64,000 bases of DNA from Hydnum rufescens UP504 (taxonomy: Eukaryota; Basidiomycota; Agaricomycetes; Cantharellales; Hydnaceae), in the NCBI GenBank assembly GCA_014904985.1, contig MU129009.1, positions 124,001 through 188,000 of the forward strand, given 5' to 3'. The first letter of the stretch is position 1. The number at the start of each line of letters is the position of its first letter. The notes under the pieces were generated by a model. That model was given only the letters and a program-made list of their open reading frames with translations. It was not told where the DNA came from and did no database searches. Of the stretch, positions 24,936 through 36,285 are shown in pieces. The position numbers and the translations under genes are program-made.

Positions 24936-27900
24936 TCAACGAGCAGACGTCGTTTCTGTATTCCCGACAAAAGGTAACCAATTTAACAGCGTAGAACCCC
25001 ACCATGGCGACTGTGTTGTCGCACCACTCTCCGATGTATCCAGAGTACCATCGTCCCCTGCATCATCGTCACCCTCGGGAGGGACGTATGGTTCAAGAGG
25101 GTAGAGCCCTTCTACTGCCCGCTCAACATCACTCATCCGTTTTCGATACCCTTCTAGAGTAATGTCCAGTCTCTCTGTGCCTTCCTCAAGTTGGTCCACT
25201 TGATAGTTGAATGTCTTGGCTCGTTGATATAACAGGTTAGCCTCGCTCCGGCCACGTCTAGTAAGATCGGTGAGATGCTGTCTTCGCGAATCGAGCCGCG
25301 GCAATGCTTCTGTTTGTGGAGCGAGTGCCTCCGCCAGCCGTGTATTTGTCTCGGTCAGTGAGGACAGCATAATCTGATTGACAGGATCGATGAACAGGCC
25401 TAGGGCAGTTTATGGTAAAGCAAAAATGCACACCTGCATTAGGTTGGCTGCATTCTCGATATCTGTTTCATGGTCTCGCAACAGGTAGTATTGGGCCGCA
25501 AGTTCCACATCAATTTGGAGGTACTCCAGTTTCAGCCGGGGAAGATCTGCAAATTCGGCGAGAAAGCTTATACTCCTACGTCTGTTGAAGGCACCAATCA
25601 GAGCCCAGAGCGTCGGGAGCCAACTCCGACGATATCGACTATACCTTCTGATCCACTGGGCGCAATCATATGATAGCGGGGAGCTAACACCTCCCGCGTC
25701 GGTCACCTCTTCACGCTGCACACCCATATCGTCGGTGAAGGTCCGCTTCTTACGTTGTCGCCATTTCCGAAGTTTATCGACCGAGTGGACAGTGCCCACG
25801 GGCCATTTGTCATGGCTTCTGGTAGGATTCACCAGGGAGGCGGTTTCGCGAGTCCTCGAAACCGCGACGCCTGGTGGATCCGATTCGGCCATTGGACTCG
25901 CATGAGTAGATGCCAGATCTAGGGCCCTGGCTCTTCCGTTGAATTTATGCCATCCATGTTCGTATTCGGACACCGAGCTTTCCGCAGAGCGGGGGTGTTC
26001 TGACATAGGACTGTGAAGGGCTGGAAAAATGCCGATTTAAATAATTGATCAAGGACGAAAAAGACGCAATGGAATCACCTTGAGGCATGTCCTCTGGATC
26101 TGTCACTTCCGGCGATTTATCCCTGTTTGAAGCGGACAACGGTTAGCGCGAAATCTCAACCGAGATGTAGAGGAAGTAATAATTGCCCTGTAATGACGAG
26201 GGTAGGGGGGAATCCACGTGCTCGCGTACGACTCCAGCTGGTGTCAGATTCGTGCGCAGGGTCCGTGCTCGCCCTTTTGGAGCGGCCCTTATCAATTCTG
26301 TTCTCGTAATGCAGCAATGAATCCCATGTGAACAAAGATTCAAGTTCAAGCCCGTGCTTACCCAGTCCAACCAGCAATGCCTTGGGCAAAAGCTTGACTT
26401 TTCTTCTGCACCTTTCCTCCTGTACCCCGCCATATGAATGCAGCGATCGAATCGTCATCCTCATCGAAGAACGGTGCCTTCGATGACATCCTTTCTTCGC
26501 CCCTCTCGCGCTCTCGGCGGTGATGGCCGGGATTACCACCCCAAAGATCTCGTAACGTTGCAGGCATTTCATGCTTGTTCGTCGTTGTTACCGCCTTGAC
26601 AAGGACATCGAGATCCACTGTCTCCACCTCCAACCAGCCATCCGTTCGGACCGTTGATGGCTCCGAGGTTGAGCGCAGACTCAGGTTCAAATTCGTAGCA
26701 AGTGACGAAGAAACAGTCGTAAGGTCTTCAATTTTGTTCTTGAGCACTCGACGGACTTTGTATGGCTCAGCCTGACGAGTCCTCGAATGCGCATTATTGA
26801 CGCGGTCGATGAATTCGTAGTTAATAAAGTTCTGACCAACACCTACGATACGTTCTCCCTTGTGGAATACTGGTATCGACTGTAGAAAGCCTACAGGATC
26901 CGCGAAAGGGTCTTTGGGGAGCTATCGTCCGGGATATTCAGTAGTGTCGTCAACTTCCAAGGCGCGCTCATGACTCATACCTGCGACACCCCAATAGCAG
27001 CGAGTTTATTCTTCAATACTACGACAACACTGAGCAACGCGGCGACCGTGGATGGCTCCAGTACACGTTCCATGGGCTGTGCATAGAGAAGGATGAAGAT
27101 CAGATTGCAAGCGGTAGATCAATACACACTCACCTCGAGGTCAAAGTACACCCCTATCTCATCAGCCCAACGCTGCATTCCTTCAACTGTATTGTCGCAA
27201 AGAAGGCCATCCCGATCATCGGCCACAAGGCTGAACATGCCACACAGAGACAATGCGGCCTGAACGGTTCGCACAATCTCGAGGACGCAGGACTTGAACC
27301 ATTCTTCCGGCACAGTAAGTGCGCTAGGTTCTGTCAGCGAGTATAATTGTAAGAACTTGTCCCGTGAGCTGGAGCTACATTGTAGAACGTGCGTTATAAT
27401 AAATGACGGGCCTGATATATGCCGCGCGTACCTAGGCTTGTCAAGATTAAGGCCACTTCGACCACTGCAGCCCATGCGGAGGAGATTTATATTCACAAAC
27501 AAGTCGTTCCTTACAGTAAGAGCATTACCCCCTGGAATATGCACGATATTCAAATCTGAACGAAAGTTTGCAAGAGAAGTAATCATGAGGATTCCTTTCT
27601 CAGTCTGTGGATCGCATGAGGACATCATTCATGCAGGAAAACACCAAGCCATACCTCCTTTGGCCTCGCGCCATCTTTGCGAAGCTCTGCGACGCACGCC
27701 TCGAAGACTTCCTGCGCTTCAGTATCATTGAGCGTAGAGGCAGGAGCGAAAACTGTAACAGCGATCTGCACATCAATGAGACAATGTTTCACATCATCCA
27801 GAAAGTCCCATGTCCACCTTGTCTTCCGGATTCCCTGTATAAACAGCAACCGTCCTGACGAATCTTTCGCGCTCAACTAGCCTATATGACCACCCACAGG

Positions 27901-28381
27901 ATGAGCATTTGCGAGTTAAATGCACCCTTGGGAACGCCTACCATTTCTCCACCACAAAGAGCTGATACCCGGAGATCTGTGCCCCAGTCTCTGAGATCTC
28001 GAGTTGCGACTTTGTTACAGATTTGAAATACAAATGTGCGGTATTCGCAACAGAAATAGTGGAAGAAACATCAATTGAACCGGGTCGACTCCAACCAAGC
28101 TTTGATCCATTATGCCAGCCCTTAGGGGGTCGAGAGGGTGCTGAAGGGGGAGCCCAGCTCCTAGTCGTTGGCACGAGAACGCATCTTGGGGTCCCCTGGC
28201 TCAAGGTGACATGATTGCCATGCTTGATGGCTACAACTTGTTTGATAGAATGTGGAGATGTGTGCTGTGATACAATGGGATTTGAAAGCGGGGTAGCTGA
28301 ACGGTGAGGAGGCGAGTCCATGTCACCGTCACGCGCTAGGTCACACTGGCTCCTTCCACTACTCAAATCGTCCACAGCCAA
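24936..28381 (-). CDS. STB6-like (Sin3-binding family) large protein
   Basis: A large fungal protein resembling the STB2/STB6 family, whose yeast members bind the Sin3 corepressor; the molecular role is unclear. The N-terminal exon (28381 or the ATG at 28321) ends SQLEISETGAQISGYQLFVVEKW. It is followed by ERERFVRTVAVYTGNPEDK and, after an intron, AVTVFAPASTLNDTEAQEVFEACVAEL, the family's usual opening. Next come ILMITSLANFRSDLNIVHIPGG, LFVNINLLRMGCSGRSGLNL, a central part with RVLKNKIEDLTTVSSSLATNL (about 26740) and SKAPFFDEDDDSIAAFIWRGTGGK (about 26490). A Ser/Arg-rich linker follows, then a C-terminal helical region (ETNTRLAEALAPQTEALPRLDSRRQHLTDL) ending at 24936. About ten short introns separate the parts. 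Part of its first exon is duplicated 3 kb away (31135-31330). Confidence 0.6.
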
Positions 28382-28595
28382 CGACTGGATGAATCTGCAA
28401 GTAATACAGAGGCGGGATCCCTGCCTATTCCATATATTTACCGGTGGGTCTAAATCTGTTCAGAAGACGATGCCAACGTCACTAGATTCAATTTGTGGCA
28501 CCAGCATGTGTCCACAGTATCCTAGTCCAGTAGCCAGCCGCAGATATGTATACGTCTGCATCTGGAGAACACTGACTTCGGTCCGAAGAGGACAA

Positions 28596-30467
28596 TTAAA
28601 AGACTGTGTCAGTGCTGTAGCTAGGACTGCTGACGGGGGACACTGTCAAAATAGCTAATTCCACTGTTCCGCCCTCTTCGAACCCTGGAAAAAAAATTTT
28701 TGGCATCATTACTGGGAAGCCAGAACATCCGCACACCTCCATGAACATAATATGCTCATCATCGAGCCAGGATTCTGTCCATTCCTGATGCCAGAGGCTA
28801 TCATTCAGGTAACTCCGCAACGCGACAAGCATCAGAGGGGGGTTTGGACTGCCTCCAAATGAACTATGCAGGCTAGGGACAAATCCATACATCGGATAGG
28901 GTTCTGAACGTGATACCTTCATATCCACCCTGTTTTGATTAAAATCGAGCAGAGATACCCAAGTAGGCTGTCCAGATTCATACATTCGATGCGGATGCGC
29001 GACGTCTATAATTCGACCCGTGTGAAGTAGATGTGACTCTGTAGGATTTCCGGTATGGCCAAGGTTTGTTCTCCGCCTATCACGATAGATACCTTGAGAC
29101 CAAGTATCCCACGGTATCTGCAATGGATCTTCGAATGTAGCGGACCGACGAAAGACATGCAATGGAGCGTGCAAGCGCATCACGTGTACGACCCCAGGTT
29201 CAGAGTCCGAGTACGTCCGTCGGCTAAGTCTGATATACTGGCAATTACTAGCGGCACCAAGAAGATTGCCAGGCAGACGCGATGAGGGTGGATGATGCGA
29301 GAGTATATCATGGTCACTGCTGCCATAAAGCGAAGACAATGCTTCCTGAATTGTTGACGCGTCTTCGATTTTGATCCATCTGAAAGCTCCGTCGTCCTCC
29401 GGCGGGAGGCGGAAAGAAGCTATACGGGTAGGTGTGGCATCCCAACTGCCTGGTGAAAATTGATAGACATCCACCGCGCCGGGAGTTGGGATGATGAATG
29501 AACTCCCGCTAAGAAATGTGAAGGGCAGAGACGCAGAAGACATTAAAGGCATTGCCCTCTCCCAATAACTTGATCCTAATTGTAGAGACTATGGGACACA
29601 ATAGGCAAGTGAATGAGTCTTCTAGGAGAAAAAAATGAGGAAATCGGGGAACGCACGGCTACTCGATGACCAGCACTCCAGTCCCAAATTTGTAAGACGG
29701 CAGCATCGAAATAGTGAAAGACCCCAAGCAGATGTCCGATGATTTGGACCATGGATTTAAATTGCTGACGGACTGGAGTCGGTGTCACCCATAGCTCAAG
29801 GACAGAAAGTGCAGCCCGAGGATGAGGTACACTATCGGAAAGGCTTTGGAGGCGTAGAAAGCTGTGAAGAGAATTACTGGACCTGGAACCCCAAAGAGTC
29901 GTGTGATCGCTGTAGACTAAATGGATGCAAATGTCGGCTCACTGGTGAAAAATGACAAAGAGATCCTGCGATGCATCAACGGCAACGCAGTTAATAAAGT
30001 CGACATCGACAGGGTTTTCCATTGTCCATGTCCGGAGAGGAATATCTCTTAGAAAAGATGGTAGCTGTACGCATGTCACTACGTCAAGGCCGACATGGAC
30101 AAATATCCCGCCGGATAATGCGCGGAACTGCGCGTTCGGAATCGTTACGAGCGACTCTACCCAATCGAGGTTGTTCCAAGCACGAATATGACACTCCAAT
30201 TGATTGATACGTGTAGTCACGGGTTTGGGTAACACACGATCATCGTGTCTTTCGCTGTAACCATACATCGCGAGTTTGATGGCATACTGCATTGCGGTGG
30301 ATCTTGTAATCATATCCTTGAAGTAAGCACAAACCTTGAGAGTTCCGGATATCAGAGAAGGTCCTGTTTTGAAGGAAATTATGACCGACTTCGGCACATC
30401 TCGCTATCTGCTGTCCATCCAGAAACGAGAAAATCCTGAGGACTGCCTCTACAGGAAGATTTTGCAT
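28596..30467 (-). CDS. F-box protein, copy A
   Basis: Starts MQNLPVEAVLRIFSFLDGQQIARCAEVGHNF, an F-box, the Skp1-binding motif of SCF ubiquitin ligases. After an intron the chain continues with VCAYFKDMITRSTAMQYAIKL, QLECHIRAWNNLDWVESL, ENPVDVDFINCVAVDASQDLFVIFHQ (about 29940-30330), PHPRAALSVLELWV and GHLLGVFHYFDAAVLQIWDWSAGHRV (about 29655-29860). The last exon (28596-29552) begins MPLMSSASLPFTFLSGSSFIIPTPGAVDVYQF. The repeated W/D-type strands suggest a beta-propeller-like substrate domain, as in many agaricomycete F-box proteins; the substrate is unknown. It is clearly paralogous to the gene at 31536-33399, exon for exon. Introns are short. Confidence 0.75.
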
Positions 30468-31134
30468 GGTGCGCCTAGATCACGAGGTTGAGTTGTAACA
30501 AGCGAGTAGTTCTCAGTTCCTCCTGACTGTCCACTGCACCGCCGTACACACAAGCACCTATTAGGAAAAGATGGACAATGCCCTCATCCGCAGCCTGGTG
30601 GTACGGAAAACCGAAATAACGGCTGACTGAGTAGACGGAAAAAGCCATATCCTGCCTTGCCGCCTTTTTGGAAAAGTCAGCCACTTACGACAAATGCCAT
30701 CAGCCTCCTCCCCAGACATCAACCACACTCGCCCGTGACTCCCTACACCCATATAGCAATTCAAATACAGAATTATGCCTGCGCTGTCCATACATTATGC
30801 CTATTATGGCCCGTTCCACCCACCCTTCTCTTTCTCTGCCCACTACCATTGCATTGATCACCACACCAACCATCCCACTCTCAGCCTTTTTTCTTATCGA
30901 TATGACGCCCTGCCCATGTAGTCACCCATTGTATCTCCCTTAGTTAGCACCCCAGTGGAACCGCCCGTGGCGAAGTCCGCCTATGCGGTATACAATCCAG
31001 ATTCCTCTCTCTGTTCTCAGTCAGTCCACTAGGCAGCACACAGATTCATACTTTTATTCCCTAAATACACACACAAACTCGGGAGAGCTTCCTGCTGGTC
31101 ATGTACTGCTTTCTTTTGCATGTAACATATTCCA
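30468..31134. other. Intergenic between tandem F-box genes
   Basis: Simple AT- and CA-rich sequence with no supported gene. It lies between the two copies of the duplicated block. Confidence 0.4.
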
Positions 31135-31330
31135 AGCAAGCTTTGGTCCATTATGCCAGCCCTTAGGGGGTCGAGAGGGTGCTGAAGGGGAAGCCCAGCT
31201 CCGAGTCGTTGGCACGGGAATGCATCTTAGGGTACCTAGACTCAAGGTGATGTGATTGTGATGCTTGATAGCCACAATTTGATAGAATGTGGGGGTGTCT
31301 GCCGTGATACAGTGGGATTTGAAAGGGACA
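31135..31330 (-). pseudogene. Duplicated fragment of the STB6-like first exon
   Basis: This stretch closely matches 28085-28270, the N-terminal exon of the STB6-like gene. On the minus strand it still reads QIVAIKHHNHITLSLGTLRCIPVPTTRSWASPSAPSRPPKGWHNGPKLAW, against VVAIKHGNHVTLSQGTPRCVLVPTTRSWAPPSAPSRPPKGWHNGSKLGW. It stops abruptly inside the exon, so it marks a breakpoint of the tandem duplication that also copied the F-box gene. Confidence 0.75.
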
Positions 31331-31535
31331 TGGGCGAATGGTGAAGAGGCTATCGGGAGCTCCAAATCCGGACAGAAGAGGATGCCAATGTCACTACTTG
31401 CAATTTGTGGTGCCAGCGCGTGTCTACAGGATCGTACGCCCGATATCAGCTGCAGATGATACTGTATGCGTACGTCTGTATCTGGAAAACACTGACTTCG
31501 GTCTGAGGAGAATAAGTAAAGACAATATGCCCATG

Positions 31536-33399
31536 TCATGAATTGGAGCTGTGACGATTGACGGGGGACACTGTCAAAATGGCTAATTCCACTGCTTCCT
31601 GCTCTGACCACTGACAAAAAAAGGTTTTGGCGTCGCTATTGGCGGAGTCAGAATATCCACACACCTCCACGAACATAATATGCTCATCATCGACCCAGGT
31701 TTCTGTCCATTCCTCATCCGAGATGCTGGGTTTCATGTAAGTCCGCGAACTGCCACGCATCGGAAGGGGAGATGTCCTTATCCGAGCACCTCCAGATGAA
31801 CTATACGGGTCAGGGGTGATTCCACCCACTGGATAGACGTCTGAATGTGATTTCCTCATATCACATAGCTCCACCCTTTTCAGATTAAGATCGAGCAGAG
31901 ATATGGAAGTACGCAGACCAGGACCATGTATTTCATGCAGAACCTCGACAATCCGACCAGTATGAAGTAGGTGTACCTCTGTAGGATTCTCGGGAGATAG
32001 CGGCGCATCGGCATAGACCCCTTGAGACCAAGCATCCCACGGTATCGCCAATGGATCTTCGTAAGTAGCGGACTGACGAAAGACATGTAATGGAGCGTAG
32101 AAGCGCGTCACGTATATGATACCGGGGGGAGGGTTCGAGTGCGTCTGCCGGCGAAGCCCAATATACTGGCAGTTATTAGTGGCCCCAAGAGGATTGCGAG
32201 GAAGACGAGATGAGCGTGAATGGTGCGGGTGTATATCATCGTCGCTGCCATAGAGCGAAGACCATGCTTCCTGAATTGACGAAGCCCCTTGAATTTGGAT
32301 CCATCCGATAAATCCTTCTTCGTCCTCAGGTGGGAGGCCGAAAGAAGCTATACGGGTAGGCGTGGCATCCCAACTGCCTGGTGGAAATCGATAGACATCC
32401 ACCGCATTGGGGGTTGGGATGATGAATGAAGTTCCGCTAAGAAATGCGAAAGACAAAGGCATGGAAGAAGTTAAAGGCATAACCTCCTCCCAATAATTTG
32501 ATCCTAATTGTAGAGACTACGGTGCAAAATAGGCAAGTGAACGAGTCTCCTTAGACAAATCGAGGAAATCGAGGCACGCACTGCTACTCGATGACCAGCA
32601 CTCCAGTCCCAAATTTGTAAGACGGCAGCATCGAAATAGTGAAAAACCCCGAGCAGATGTCCAATAATTTGGACCATGGATATCGATTTTTGGCGGACTG
32701 GAGTTGATGCCACCAATACCTCAAGGACAGGAAGTGCAGCCCGAGGATGAGGCACACTGTCGGAAAGGCTTTGGAGGCGTAGAAAGCTGTGAAGAAAATT
32801 ACTGGACCTGGGACATCAAAGAGTCGTGTGATCGCTGTAGACTAAATGGATGCAAAGGTCGGCTTTGAACTCACCGGTGAAAAATGACGAAGAGATCCTG
32901 CGATGCATCAGCGGCAACACAGTAAATAAAGTCGACATCGACAGGGTTTTCTATTGCCCATGTCCGGAGGGGGACATCTCTTAGAAATGATGGTAGCTGG
33001 ACGCATGTCACCACATCAGGGTTGACAAGCACAAATATCCCGCGGGATAATGCCTTGAATCGGGCATTTGGAATCGTTACGAACGACTCCACCCAATCGA
33101 GGTTGTTCCAAGCACGAATATGGCACTCCAATTGATTGAGGCGCGTGGCCACAGGCTTCGACGACACATGGTCATCGTGGCTTTCGCTGTATCCACAAAT
33201 TGCGAGTTTGATGGCATACTGCATTGCGGTGGACCTTTCAATCGCATCCTTGAAGTAGACGCATATCTTGAGAGCTCGGAACATCAGTGAACATCTAATT
33301 TGAAGCGAATCTATGGCCGACTTCGGTACATCTCGCAATCTGACCCCCATCCAGAAACGAGAAAATCCGGAGGATTATCTCTAGAGGAAGATTTCGCAT
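31536..33399 (-). CDS. F-box protein, copy B
   Basis: Paralogue of the gene at 28596-30467 with the same exon order. It begins MRNLPLEIILRIFSFLDGGQIARCTEVGHRF (F-box) at 33399, with an in-frame ATG further upstream at 33495. It continues ICVYFKDAIERSTAMQYAIKLAICGYSE, QLECHIRAWNNLDWVESF, ENPVDVDFIYCVAADASQDLFVIFHR and GHLLGVFHYFDAAVLQIWDWSAGHRV. The last exon (31536-32480) opens MPLTSSMPLSFAFLSGTSFIIPTPNAVDVYRF. The copies differ throughout at scattered sites and by small indels, so the duplication is not very recent. Likely an SCF substrate receptor of unknown target. Confidence 0.75.
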
Positions 33400-33852
33400 G
33401 GTCGCGGGACCCGGAGATTTGGGCATTAGCACTTCGGAAAAGATAATCCCAGACGCTGGGAGTCGGACTCGAACTGGACCCGGGGTCTGCCGCAAACCAA
33501 GTTGGTGGCCAGTATTGTAACCTCTCTTGGGAGGCGGTGTATGGTTTAAAACCGTCCAAGTCTAAACAGGTCTGTTTTCGGAGAAAAGATGTCGAATATA
33601 TTGGTTTTTAACAGGCTGCAGACCAGTTCAAGCATCTTTGAGCGTGTTAGCCCATGAAATCCGCCAGGCGATCTTTGCACCTCTTGTTATTCTCTAGCAT
33701 CGCGTTCAATGACTTTCCATTGATAGTCATGCGTCCAGTCTCCGTTGTCTCCTCCCCTGTTGTACCCCAAGAAAACAATTTCAACAGTTTGGATTCAAAC
33801 GCCTGCTACAAGAGTGTGACGAACGAAGGGTACACAGCAGGAAGCCGAGACA

Positions 33853-34290
33853 TCAGCCAGAAAATGGAAAGGGACCACAGTCCCAATCACCAACCATGAC
33901 CTTTATAATGTAGGACTCCCGAGACAACAGATGAACTCGCAATTTGGTCTTGATGAAGTCTCGTACCGTTTGAAGATTCTCGATATCTCCGTCAACCTGG
34001 TGAATCGCGTAGGAAGAGTCGCTGGATATCATCAGAGGCGAGTTCTTGCCCAATATCGTGTTGAGTGGCATGGTCATCAGAGGTTCTCTTTCGCACGCAT
34101 TGGAATCAAAAAATGAGATTTCGATTTAGGTTATCGCAGGAGGGCACCCAGTGAGATTGCCGCCGAATACTGCGTTGATCAAAGAAGAGTTCCCCATGCT
34201 GACTGCGAATACTCTGGATCGTTGAGGTTCATTGACGTAAAGTGCCTTGGAAGGATGCATGGCTCACTTCACCCACAACGAGCACCCTGA
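33853..34290 (-). pseudogene. Degenerate G-domain (P-loop) relic
   Basis: On the minus strand RVFAVSMGNSSLINAVFGGN (about 34235 down to 34160) resembles the P-loop region of basidiomycete G-domain proteins but lacks the Gly-Lys-Ser of a working Walker A. A second stretch, PLMISSDSSYAIHQVDGDIENLQTVRDFIKTKLR (about 34040 down to 33940), resembles the switch region (DSxGFE...ETVxxFI). No complete reading frame joins them convincingly. It lies head-to-head with the G-domain gene that starts at 34989, so it may be a decayed relative. Confidence 0.35.
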
Positions 34291-34988
34291 ACCCAATGAC
34301 GCTAGTTGAGCACTGACGAAGGTATGGATGACGAAGGTAGCATACCTAGAATCCCCTAGCGGAGTGTCGGCGGTGGGGGTGAGCGGGGAGTCCCGGGGTG
34401 CATCGGTGATGCCAATGGTTGAACTCGCGCGAAGTTTTACTACCTGGATAAATGGAATCCACAGTATAAGAGCTAGTTATGCGTCTGGAGTAGGGACGAG
34501 TTGTCGCCAACGGAGGAACGTGAAAGACGGCCTTATTGGCTCACAAATGGAGTAAATCATCAAGAGAAGCTGACGTGACGTTCTCATTCGTCTGAGTGGG
34601 GCTGGAGCGCGCACCATCTTCACGTGACTGATTTGCGCTTCACGGCCGTTGTCTAGCATGCCGATTGGGACGTGTTCGGCCAGACTCCAGGCACTGAGGC
34701 AAAATCACTTGTTATCCAGTATCTGGAACGAGGGGCTCAAAAGGATCAGATCTAGGGCCTACCGAATTTCACATAGGGGGCCAGATAACAATATTTTCCT
34801 CTCTTGGAATCTCTGGTGCCAGATCAGGCATGGCACGAGTTCGTGCTTCTCGGACAGGAGCTAGGCAAATTGACATAACCGGGAAGCTCCTGTTGGCTGG
34901 CTTTTGACAATTTGTAGCATTCACATTTCACACACACCTGCATACACCCTCGCCCACTCTCTAGCTCTCCTCCTGTGATCCTTCAGAG
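34291..34988. other. Intergenic, promoter side of the G-domain gene
   Basis: No supported gene. Small ORFs on both strands lack recognisable motifs. The last 100 bases are pyrimidine- and CA-rich (CACACACCTGCATACACC), consistent with a fungal promoter or 5' UTR. Confidence 0.35.
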
Positions 34989-36285
34989 ATGTGGAAATCT
35001 ATTCGCCGACTTTTTAAAGCCAATAGCGATAAGCGCTTCAGGGTCCTCATACTTGGACCGGCGAACGCAGGAAAGACCACTCTGCTCGAGCGACTAACGG
35101 ACAGCCCTGCCGGGGCGGCCATAGTGACTCGCAACGGAAAACGTGTAATTACTGTAGCTGGTCGAACTCAGTAGAGATGCTAGTCTAATTTATCCCTTTA
35201 TCCCAGGTCAAGGGGGTCCCCAGAGGATACGATCAAGTAAGAGCCGTCCTAACAAAGGTGCATGGTGGTTGCTCGATGCTTTCACACCATCTAGCGGGGG
35301 ATCCATAATATTGACGACGAAATCACTTACGCATCAAACCCGGCATTCGTTTTCCACGACTCTGGTGGTTTCGAGGCGGGAGGGGTCGAGGAGCTCGAGG
35401 CTGTCTGGAAATTTATTCGAAAGCGCTCGTTGGCTTCGCCTTTGAAGCAGCTGCATGCGATTTGGTGCGTTCACCCATGCAGTTCACACCTCTTCATATG
35501 TCGACTCATCAATTGTTGCAGGCTCTGTATTCCGACAGATAATGACAGGCCCTTGGGATTCTTGCAATCAGGCTTTTTCTCCGAATCCACAGCATCAGGT
35601 ATGTCCCATCAGTCGCAGCATTCGACACTATCTGTTACGCACTGGTCCATATATCTGTTCAGTGCCTGTTATTGGAATTTTCACCATGTTGGATGGAAGA
35701 AGGACGAAAGTGGAGATTCAGGTTTTAGGCCCTGCTCCCCACCCATCCGATTTCCTCGATCGTGCCCAGGAGGTGGATCAGAAAGTAGCTGAATTTGTCA
35801 ATGGACTCGAGACACAATTTCACAAAGAGCGGTACCCACCTGCTGGTTTCATCAGGGTTGGAAGTATGTATACTCTATCCAAGCAGCAATTTTGGGACTT
35901 AAATCTATGGCCTAAAGACATGGATGAAGTTAGCATGCGGAGCATAGCATTGTGTGACCAACTTCTTCTAGTCACTATGGATGCTCTTCCCCATGAGACC
36001 CAGAGATCATTACTTAGGCTCACAGTTTGGAAAAGAAACCGCCGAATTCATACCATCTTTGTTTTAAAGCGGTGAGTTTGGATGTCCAACAGATTGATGG
36101 TGCTCATTATTGTGTTTATCTCATAGTGTCCTTCATGCTGGAACTCAAGGTCCTGTCTCAAGCTGTATTGATGAGATGATGGTACAATTTGACTATGTTC
36201 AGGGAGCATTGTGGCTAGAGCCCAACAACCTGTGCAAGATGAAGAATCAGAGTTACATGCAGACAAGGGTTTCAGGATTCTTATG
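34989..36285 (+). CDS. G-domain (P-loop GTPase-like) protein, 5' part
   Basis: Starts MWKSIRRLFKANSDKRFRVL with Walker A/G1 GPANAGKTTLLERL. Exons then read RGIHNIDDEITYASNPAFVFHDSGGFEAGGVEELEAVWKFI (G3-like DSGG, about 35295-35460), LCIPTDNDRPLGFLQSGFFSES, and VPVIGIFTMLDGRRTKVEIQVL. In this family the last stretch normally carries the G4 TKxD, and here the Lys is Met (TMLD), so nucleotide specificity may be altered. A long exon to about 36072 is followed by a 55-nt intron and the exon 36128-36285 (VLHAGTQGPVSSCIDEMMVQFDYVQGALW...), which is open in only one frame. That exon ends in a good 5' splice site, and from there the sequence is the intron-like array with no conventional exon until beyond 42.4 kb. 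The true 3' end is therefore unknown. Function unknown; the family is abundant in agaricomycetes. Confidence 0.7.

Larger units (their letters stand above)
28085..33480. repeat. Tandem segmental duplication (about 3 kb period)
   Basis: The block from the STB6-like first exon through the F-box gene (about 28085-30470) is repeated at about 31135-33480 in the same orientation. Matching landmarks lie about 2.9-3.05 kb apart (28085/31138 and 29552/32480). Confidence 0.8.
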
